This document shows, piece after piece, positions 22,305 to 27,715 of a stretch of 27,715 nt of DNA. The stretch covers positions 334-28,048 of the IMG/VR virus record IMGVR_UViG_3300030107_001470. One strand, written 5' to 3'. Each line of letters begins with the position of its first letter. Positions within the stretch are counted from its first letter, which is position 1. Origin of the DNA: a virus. Below the pieces are notes generated by a model, which did not search any database, was not told the origin of the DNA, and saw only the letters and a program-made list of their open reading frames with translations. The position numbers and the translations under genes were made by a program.

Positions 22305-24461
22305 ATGGCAAACTCAGAAGTAAAAGGAACACTTGCTAGACTGTTAGCAACAGAAAATCTTACTGTAGAACATCGTAAGGTTAGTACTGCATCGTTTGAT
22401 GTTAATAATCGTGTTCTTGTTCTTCCTATTTGGAAGACTGCTTCTGATACTGTTTATGACCTTCTAGTTGGACATGAAGTCGGACATGCTCTATATACCC
22501 CTAACATTCCTATAGACGCTCCTAAAGCGTTTGTGAACGTCATAGAGGATGCACGTATAGAACGTATGATGAAGGTTACATATCCTGGTCTTCGCAAGTC
22601 TTTCTTTGAGGGTTATCGTGAGTTATGGCATCAAGATTTCTTTGGTGTTGCTGAGACAGATGTTAACCAGATGTCCTTTATTGATAGAATCAATCTTTAT
22701 TTTAAAGGATGTGTTGATTTAGAATTTACAGATGAAGAGCAAGTATATGTAGATCGTGCTGCTAAAACAAATACTTTCCAAGATGTTATAGATCTTTCTA
22801 ATGATTTGTATGAGTATGCTAAGGGTAAAGAAGATCAGAAAGAAAGTATAACACCACCTCAAGTTGATATGGATCTTGAAATGGATCTACCTCAGGATAC
22901 TGATGAGCAAGAAACAGTAACTCCTGACAGACCTGATTTGGGTGAGGACGATACTGAGTATGAAGATGGTGAAGGTGATAGACAGGATGGTAAGGAAGGT
23001 GGTGACACTTCTGATTTAGAGACACCTAGTTATGAAGCAGGTAATGAAGAGTGCGATGAACTTAAGAGTGAAACTGAAGAAGCACTTAGACAGGCATTAG
23101 AAACATTAGTTGATGATGATGACAGAGAGTGGATTTATTTAACTACTCCAGAAATAGATATTGATAGTGCTGTTATAGATTATTGGACAGTACAGGAAGA
23201 TCTTTATTATCATTATGAAGGGTATGCTACCGCAGATAAGCACACTCATGATTGGATGTTTGGTCAACTTAGAGAGGCAAAGCAACAGTATTTAAATTCT
23301 AAGAAGGAAGCACAACGTAGTGTTAACTATCTTGTTAAGCAATTTGAGATGAGAAAATCTGCTGATGAGTATAAGAGAGCAGCAGTTTCTAAAACAGGTG
23401 TTATTAATACAAATTCTTTATTCAAGTATAAGATTACTGATGATATCTTTAAGAGAGTTACTACTGTTAAAGAAGGTAAGAATCATGGTTTGGTAATGTT
23501 TATTGATTGGTCTGGTTCTATGCAGCATCAATTAATTGATACTCTTATTCAGACTTACAATCTTGTTTGGTTCTGTAAGAAAGTTGGTATTCCTTTTAGA
23601 GTTTATGCATTTCAATCTGCACATTCTAGCAGAGGTGAAGTTCATCCTGCTATTAAAAATCCTAAGAATAATATTTTAGGACTGACTGGTGACTTTGCAT
23701 TATTAGAATTCTTTTCATCTAAACAGAATGCTAAGTCTCTAGAGAAGTCTATGATGTATATTTACTGTCAAGCATATGGTATGTCACGTCATGGTTTATC
23801 TTATATGCATAAGTATACTCTTGGTGGTACTCCTCTTGCTGAAGCAGTAATTTGTGCTCCTGCACTTGTTGATAGACTTAAGAGAATTGAGAATGTTACT
23901 AAGGTAAATGTAGTTTGCTTATCTGATGGTGAATCACAACCTATGGTTTATCTTAAAGAGAAATCTGGAGATCAATATTATTATAATGGTGATGATGATT
24001 TTATAACTAGATCAATTCAATACAGTTCAAGACACCAGAAATTTATTCTTAGAGATCCTAAGACTGGATACTCTAGAGAGATTTCATCTTCTCCATACGA
24101 AACTACAAAAGAGATTGTTAGCTTCTATAGAGAGATTACTAATTACAATTGGGTTGGTATTCGTATCTGTACTGGAAATGAATTGAAAAGGTTCTTACGC
24201 ACTTTAACATGGGAGGAATCTGAAGTTGTTGACAAACAATGGAAGAGAGAAAAGTTTGCATCTGTTAAGATGAATGCAGGATTTACAGAGTCTTTCTATA
24301 TTGCAGATAAATCATTAGGTGGCAATACTCAAGATCTTGAAGTTAAGCAGAAGGGTGAAGTTGCTACTAGGGCAGAACTAGGACGTGCATTTAAAAAGCA
24401 CATGGGTTCTAAGATGACTAATAAAAAAGTCCTTAATGCATTTATTGAGCAGATAGCATGA
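22305..24461 (+). CDS. Zincin + von Willebrand A (CobT-like) protein
   Basis: 718 residues in three parts. Residues ~1-180 carry a metalloprotease-like HEVGH motif (57-61) and a downstream IEDARIER segment (Glu81) that could supply the third zinc ligand. Residues ~180-260 are a very acidic linker (Glu/Asp/Gln). The C-terminal half holds a VWA domain with MIDAS residues DWSGS (401-405), Thr509 in GGTPLAEA and Asp541 in CLSDGES. This layout resembles CobT-like proteins that pair with CobS/MoxR AAA+ ATPases; such an ATPase is at 25996. Cyanophage relatives are often annotated only as peptidase. Overlaps pebS by 4 nt (ATGA). Substrate unknown. Confidence 0.85.
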   Translation: MANSEVKGTLARLLATENLTVEHRKVSTASFDVNNRVLVLPIWKTASDTVYDLLVGHEVGHALYTPNIPIDAPKAFVNVIEDARIERMMKVTYPGLRKSFFEGYRELWHQDFFGVAETDVNQMSFIDRINLYFKGCVDLEFTDEEQVYVDRAAKTNTFQDVIDLSNDLYEYAKGKEDQKESITPPQVDMDLEMDLPQDTDEQETVTPDRPDLGEDDTEYEDGEGDRQDGKEGGDTSDLETPSYEAGNEECDELKSETEEALRQALETLVDDDDREWIYLTTPEIDIDSAVIDYWTVQEDLYYHYEGYATADKHTHDWMFGQLREAKQQYLNSKKEAQRSVNYLVKQFEMRKSADEYKRAAVSKTGVINTNSLFKYKITDDIFKRVTTVKEGKNHGLVMFIDWSGSMQHQLIDTLIQTYNLVWFCKKVGIPFRVYAFQSAHSSRGEVHPAIKNPKNNILGLTGDFALLEFFSSKQNAKSLEKSMMYIYCQAYGMSRHGLSYMHKYTLGGTPLAEAVICAPALVDRLKRIENVTKVNVVCLSDGESQPMVYLKEKSGDQYYYNGDDDFITRSIQYSSRHQKFILRDPKTGYSREISSSPYETTKEIVSFYREITNYNWVGIRICTGNELKRFLRTLTWEESEVVDKQWKREKFASVKMNAGFTESFYIADKSLGGNTQDLEVKQKGEVATRAELGRAFKKHMGSKMTNKKVLNAFIEQIA

Positions 24462-25087
24462 GTAATTTATGGGATGGATATAGGGAAGCGGTATTCAATA
24501 CGTTTCCCGATATGGTTTTTGAAAGTAACCATACAACTTGGAAAAATAAAAGAGGTGTCAATCTGACTGCTGACCGATATTCTGGTAAGCATTTTATTAA
24601 GTCTAGGCACGTTGATATATGGGATGATACTATTAACATCCATAATAATGTAATCTATCCTAAGACAGGACATAACCTTCCTTGCTTTGGTATGGACTTG
24701 ATGGGATTTAATAAAAAGAAAGTTATAATAGTATTTGACTTTCAACATCCAGTAGAGAATTATCTATTGAAAGTACCACCATTACCTCAGACAACAGAAA
24801 CATATCGTTTCTTTGAGAAGGGTAATCATTTCTCTGATAATATCTTTGTGAGGTATTGTGAGATGGATATGGTTAATACATATCTTCCTACATTTAAATA
24901 TTATTTGTCACTCTATAAAGAGATGATAGATAAGGCACAACCGACTGAAGAAGATACTACAGTCTATAAAGATTTTGATTCCTATATGATAAGATTGGAT
25001 CCTATCTCAGGATATCTTTCTAATCAATTTGGTAAAGAAGAATCGGAACAATTAATCAAGGAGTTCTTTTTTAGTTATGCAGAATGA
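24458..25087 (+). CDS. pebS: Phycoerythrobilin synthase PebS
   Basis: Ferredoxin-dependent bilin reductase converting biliverdin IXa to phycoerythrobilin in two two-electron steps. 209 residues. Near-identical blocks to the PebS of Prochlorococcus phage P-SSM2 as I recall it: YPKTG, LPCFGMDLM, KKVIIVFDFQHP, YRFFE-GNHFS-NIFVRYC, KEMID and EDTTVY-DFD-YM. The two aspartates essential in P-SSM2 PebS (105 and 206) correspond to Asp80 (GMD) and Asp181 (LDP). The protein is ~24 residues shorter at the N-terminus. Coupled to the VWA-zincin gene (ATGA) and overlapping pcyA by 11 nt. No heme oxygenase gene is in the window to make biliverdin. Confidence 0.95.
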   Translation: MSNLWDGYREAVFNTFPDMVFESNHTTWKNKRGVNLTADRYSGKHFIKSRHVDIWDDTINIHNNVIYPKTGHNLPCFGMDLMGFNKKKVIIVFDFQHPVENYLLKVPPLPQTTETYRFFEKGNHFSDNIFVRYCEMDMVNTYLPTFKYYLSLYKEMIDKAQPTEEDTTVYKDFDSYMIRLDPISGYLSNQFGKEESEQLIKEFFFSYAE

Positions 25088-25766
25088 TATAGTACAAGAC
25101 ATAGCAGTATTACTTTCATATACTATGCAAGATATTACTGGTGTGGAACCTTTAGAGAGTCCTATAGGGGAAGTTAAAAAGGATGATTTGATTATTAGGA
25201 ATACGATGTATAAAGCACCTGGTCTCAGGAAAATACATTTAGAATTGGCAGAGATTAAAGGGATGAAGATATTACATTCTGTATTCTTTCCTGATCCAAA
25301 TTATAATATTCCTATCTTTGGGTGTGATATTGTTGCTACTGATAAGGTAGTGACTGCTGCTATAGTTGATATTTCTCCTGTATCAGGGTTTGATAAATGG
25401 GATGATGTTAAAGAGATTAGTAATGAATTTAATATTGGTGAGAAGAGAGAACTTCCTTCATGGGGTGGAGAAATATTTTCTCCTTATTGTAAGTTTATGC
25501 GTCTTACTGAAGATATAGATATGGCAAATTTTTACTGTCTTGTTTTAAATTATCTTGGAATATATTGTAAGACAGTTGCATCTGCTGAGAAGGGAAGTAT
25601 GGAGGATGCATATAAAAGGTATCAAGATCAATGTAAGTACTGTGATCAACAAAGAAAGAATGATAAGACTCGTGGAATTTTAGAAAAGTGGTTTGATAAA
25701 GAATGGGTTGATCATTATATTGATGAGGTATTATTCTGTAAACCAAAACCTATGTTGGTATTATGA
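25077..25766 (+). CDS. pcyA: Phycocyanobilin:ferredoxin oxidoreductase PcyA
   Basis: Reduces biliverdin IXa to phycocyanobilin with four electrons from ferredoxin. 229 residues (Synechocystis PcyA is 248). Matching segments: MYKAPGLRKIHLELAE, ILHSVFFPDPNYNIPIFGCD, VDISPV, RELPSWGGEIFSPYC, QQRKNDKTRGILEKWF. The three PcyA active-site residues (Glu76, His88, Asp105 in Synechocystis) align with Glu56, His67 and Asp84. That argues for PcyA-type chemistry, though the phage-type PcyX (PcyA-related, phycoerythrobilin product) must be excluded by phylogeny. It overlaps pebS by 11 nt and the next small gene by 4 nt. Confidence 0.93.
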   Translation: MQNDIVQDIAVLLSYTMQDITGVEPLESPIGEVKKDDLIIRNTMYKAPGLRKIHLELAEIKGMKILHSVFFPDPNYNIPIFGCDIVATDKVVTAAIVDISPVSGFDKWDDVKEISNEFNIGEKRELPSWGGEIFSPYCKFMRLTEDIDMANFYCLVLNYLGIYCKTVASAEKGSMEDAYKRYQDQCKYCDQQRKNDKTRGILEKWFDKEWVDHYIDEVLFCKPKPMLVL

Positions 25767-25930
25767 AACAAACTAAATGGTCTGCTTACGTTTTGTTACA
25801 ATCTAATAGATTGACAAAAGTTGAGTTCCTTTGTGCGTCTAACTTAAGAGAGGATGCAGAACAAAGATGTAAAGCTTTGTTTGGGTCTAGTGATATCAGG
25901 CAATTGAAGAGAGAGTGGACAGATCTATAA
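25763..25930 (+). CDS. Hypothetical 55-residue protein after pcyA
   Basis: ATG 25763 overlaps the pcyA stop (ATGA). The 55-residue product starts MKQTKWSAYVLLQSNRLTKV and ends KREWTDL. It is predicted strand-then-helix (EFLCASNLREDAEQRCKALFG), with two cysteines. The overlap style matches the whole operon, which supports real translation. No family recognised. Confidence 0.6.
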   Translation: MKQTKWSAYVLLQSNRLTKVEFLCASNLREDAEQRCKALFGSSDIRQLKREWTDL

Positions 25931-25944
25931 GTGTCTACTCTGGC

Positions 25945-25972
25945 TTGTTTCTTTAAGCCTCTATGCTATAAT
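25945..25972 (+). promoter_or_regulatory. Sigma70-type promoter upstream of the CobS-like gene
   Basis: Perfect -10 TATAAT at 25967-25972 with a weak -35 TTGTTT at 25945-25950 (16-nt spacer). A five-pair hairpin (GGCTT/AAGCC, 25942-25958) overlaps the -35 region. ATG 25996 follows with AAAGGAC at 25987-25993. Confidence 0.6.
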
Positions 25973-25995
25973 TAATATATCAAAACAAAGGACTT

Positions 25996-27069
25996 ATGAC
26001 TTTCAAAGCAAAATTCTCAGACAAAGATCTGATTTCATTCTTCAAAGTTGGAGATGTAAATAGTGACCAAGTAAAAGAATTTGCTGATAGTCAGGGTGTT
26101 CAGATTCAAAGTGTTACTAAGAGAATGAACAAACTACCACAGTTCTCTAAAATTGGACGTGGTAAATGGAATTTAACTTTAGCAGAAAGATTAGAGAAGA
26201 CTTATAATGCAACATCAACAGAATCGACAACGGTCAAATATGTTCCAGAGCGTGATCAAAACTATGTACCCTTTGGGAACGCACCGTCTCTTAAGAAGAT
26301 TGTTTCTTCTAGACAGTTTTACCCTGTTTTTATTACTGGTCTTTCTGGTAATGGTAAGACATTAGGAGTAGAACAAACATGTGCTCAACTAAATAGGGAG
26401 CTCATCAGAGTAAACATTACTATAGAAACAGATGAAGATGATCTTATCGGGGGGTTCCGTCTTGTTAATGGCGATACCGTCTGGCACAACGGACCAGTTA
26501 TTGAAGCTCTCGACAGAGGGGCTGTATTGCTCCTTGACGAAATCGACCTTGCCTCAAACAAGATTCTCTGTCTCCAGTCCATCCTTGAAGGTAAAGGAGT
26601 TTTCCTTAAAAAGATTGGAAAGTACGTCAAACCAACAGCAGGATTCACAGTCATCGCCACCGCAAATACTAAAGGTAAAGGTTCAGACGACGGAAGATTT
26701 GTTGGAACTAATGTGCTCAACGAAGCCTTTCTCGAAAGATTCCCAGTAACTTTTGAACAGGACTATCCTTCAGCAGCGATAGAGACAAAGATTTTATCTA
26801 ATGTTGGATGTGAATTGACATTTGCTGAAAATCTGGTAAAATGGGCAGGAGTGATAAGAAAAACATTCTTCGATGGAGGAGTGGATGAAGTTATTACAAC
26901 TCGTCGATTAGTTCACATAGTTCAAGCATATCAGATCTTTGGTGATCGTTTAACTGCTATTACTAATTGTGTGAATCGTTTCGATGATGATACAAAGCAG
27001 TCATTCCTTGATCTATATACCAAGGTTGATGCAGGAGAATCAAACGAGGAGGAAGATGCCAGTATATAG
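25996..27069 (+). CDS. cobS: CobS/MoxR-like AAA+ ATPase
   Basis: 357 residues. Walker A GLSGNGKT (115-122), Walker B LLLDEIDLA (Asp181, Glu182), sensor-1 ATANTKGKG with Asn224, and a candidate arginine finger Arg248 (FLERF). Residues ~8-62 form a small helix-rich, possibly winged-helix domain not typical of CobS. CobS with CobT and CobN inserts cobalt into the corrin ring in B12 synthesis, and cyanophage copies are usually called cobS. However MoxR-type AAA+ proteins also work with VWA partners as remodelling chaperones, and the likely partner is at 22305. No cobN-like gene is present here. The central part (26450-26760) uses strikingly C-ending codons. Confidence 0.85.
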   Translation: MTFKAKFSDKDLISFFKVGDVNSDQVKEFADSQGVQIQSVTKRMNKLPQFSKIGRGKWNLTLAERLEKTYNATSTESTTVKYVPERDQNYVPFGNAPSLKKIVSSRQFYPVFITGLSGNGKTLGVEQTCAQLNRELIRVNITIETDEDDLIGGFRLVNGDTVWHNGPVIEALDRGAVLLLDEIDLASNKILCLQSILEGKGVFLKKIGKYVKPTAGFTVIATANTKGKGSDDGRFVGTNVLNEAFLERFPVTFEQDYPSAAIETKILSNVGCELTFAENLVKWAGVIRKTFFDGGVDEVITTRRLVHIVQAYQIFGDRLTAITNCVNRFDDDTKQSFLDLYTKVDAGESNEEEDASI

Positions 27070-27319
27070 AGACTACGAAATTCGTATCAATCTAAATGAA
27101 TTGATTGAGAAACGAGTACCATGTTGTGATCTATTACATCCCGATCATTGCTTTTCAGCAGATCAAATATCACAGATAGCACATGATATTAATATGGACT
27201 TGGATCTACATCCAGTCTATCATCAAATCGATGAACATATCATGCGTTATGTGAAGGCAGCAGGGATTGATAATACAGATCACTGGGTTGAAAAGAAACT
27301 ACCAGATCTGGAGGAATAG
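27056..27319 (+). CDS. Hypothetical 87-residue protein
   Basis: Start ATG 27056 sits 14 nt before the end of the CobS-like gene, with GAGGAGGAAG at 27046-27055. Upstream in-frame ATGs are inside the ATPase gene and lack such a site. The protein is acidic, with several Cys/His (VPCCDLLHPDHCF), then SADQISQIAHDINMDLDLH. It might bind metal through the CC-H-H-C cluster, but no family is recognised. Followed 2 nt later by the DUF3310-like gene. Confidence 0.7.
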   Translation: MPVYRDYEIRINLNELIEKRVPCCDLLHPDHCFSADQISQIAHDINMDLDLHPVYHQIDEHIMRYVKAAGIDNTDHWVEKKLPDLEE

Positions 27320-27320
27320 A

Positions 27321-27704
27321 ATGCTCTCTGATTTAGATGCCCTTGAAGATGGGTTAGATTATGAAACTGATTATTACACAGTAGATTCTATGCAGAAGTA
27401 TAACGAAAAAGAACTCTTAAAAGAGATCGAAGATTACATTAGTAACACCTACAGAGGACATTACTCTGTAGGAAATGTACAAACTCTCGATCTAATTGAT
27501 TCAGTTGGTGACGCTGAAGCATTTTGCAGAAGTAATGTGCTAAAATATGCATCACGATATGATAGAAAAGGAACAGCACGTAAGGACATCATAAAGATTA
27601 TCCATTACGGATTGCTTCTATTACACTTTAACGATAAGCGAGAAGTTGCTAATCGTGCAAACGCAGGTAACCCAACTGCATTCACCGTTGATTATGACAA
27701 ATGA
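27321..27704 (+). CDS. DUF3310-like protein
   Basis: 127 residues from ATG 27321 with GGAGG at 27310-27314. The part from HYSVGNVQTLDLIDSVGDAE through FCRSNVLKYASRYDRKG to DIIKIIHYGLLLL follows the DUF3310 pattern (a nucleotide-kinase-like phage family): a helix with Asp/Leu, an N-x-x-K-Y helix, a Lys/Gly turn and a final helix with a YGLLLL core. The N-terminal ~35 residues are very acidic. Function not established. Confidence 0.75.
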   Translation: MLSDLDALEDGLDYETDYYTVDSMQKYNEKELLKEIEDYISNTYRGHYSVGNVQTLDLIDSVGDAEAFCRSNVLKYASRYDRKGTARKDIIKIIHYGLLLLHFNDKREVANRANAGNPTAFTVDYDK

Positions 27705-27715
27705 CTATGATTACT
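27701..27715 (+). CDS. Possible start of the next gene (partial)
   Basis: ATG 27701 overlaps the DUF3310-like stop (ATGA), the coupling used throughout this region, and remains open to the end of the window (MTMIT). Too short to identify. The in-frame ATG at 27707 is an alternative start. Confidence 0.3.

Noticed and set aside
25942-25958. GGCTT/AAGCC hairpin as terminator of the bilin unit
   Set aside because: Five pairs without a U tract (followed by TCTATGC); overlaps the -35 region of the next promoter instead.
26385-26720. 111-codon open frame on the minus strand inside the CobS-like gene
   Set aside because: It mirrors the C-ending codon patch of the sense gene, which removes stop codons from the antisense frame; no ribosome site or recognisable protein, and all real genes are on the + strand.
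1-27715. CRISPR arrays, insertion sequences, integrase, attachment sites or rRNA
   Set aside because: No spaced direct repeats, transposase or integrase motifs, or rRNA sequence seen on reading through the window.

Overview
The window is 27.7 kb of a T4-like marine cyanophage (a myovirus of the type that infects Prochlorococcus or Synechococcus). The evidence is a T4 structural gene run in canonical order (gp17-18-19-20-x-21-22-23), T4 replication, recombination and transcription genes (uvsY, uvsW, gp55, gp47, gp46), and cyanobacterial host-type accessory genes (pebS, pcyA, ycf35-like, a DUF3110-like gene, purM, purS, cobS-like). The sequence is AT-rich. Every gene I can support is on the + strand, and most neighbours overlap or nearly touch, often as ATGA or TAATG.

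Layout. 1-9.6 kb is the late structural module: terminase large subunit (5' end outside the window), tail sheath, tail tube, portal, a small acidic head protein, prohead protease, scaffold and major capsid protein. Most of these are preceded by T4-type late -10 elements (TATAAATA or CTAAATA), and two strong intrinsic terminators follow gp18 and gp23. 9.7-13.4 kb is an accessory block: an asparaginyl/aspartyl-tRNA-synthetase-like catalytic core, a tRNA gene with an odd anticodon loop, small unknown genes, purM, a DUF2997-like/Ycf35-like (DUF1257) pair, and a second tail-tube-fold protein. 13.4-22.3 kb is the recombination and late-transcription module, led by sigma70-type promoters: small genes, uvsY, a 2OG-Fe(II) oxygenase, uvsW, an Sm-like protein, the late sigma factor gp55, two tandem paralogous 2OG-oxygenase-like genes, gp47, a DUF3110-like gene, gp46, purS and a small membrane protein. 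22.3-27.7 kb holds a large zincin + von Willebrand A (CobT-like) protein, phycoerythrobilin synthase PebS, phycocyanobilin:ferredoxin oxidoreductase PcyA, a 55-residue gene, a CobS/MoxR-like AAA+ ATPase, an unknown gene and a DUF3310-like gene.

How the genes work together. gp55 is the late sigma factor that should recognise the TATAAATA/CTAAATA elements of the structural block. gp46/gp47, UvsW and UvsY form the recombination-dependent replication machinery. PurM and PurS would support purine supply for phage DNA. PebS and PcyA act on biliverdin. The AAA+/VWA-zincin pair flanking the bilin reductases looks like a two-component remodelling or chelatase-type machine whose real substrate is open.

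Most notable points: a tandem pebS-pcyA pair inside a CobT-like/CobS-like operon; an anticodon-domain-less AsnRS-like gene directly followed by a Leu/Ser-bodied tRNA carrying a GUU anticodon; near-perfect terminator hairpins inside the first ~65 nt of two coding regions; and local patches of C-ending codons in the conserved cores of several ATPases.
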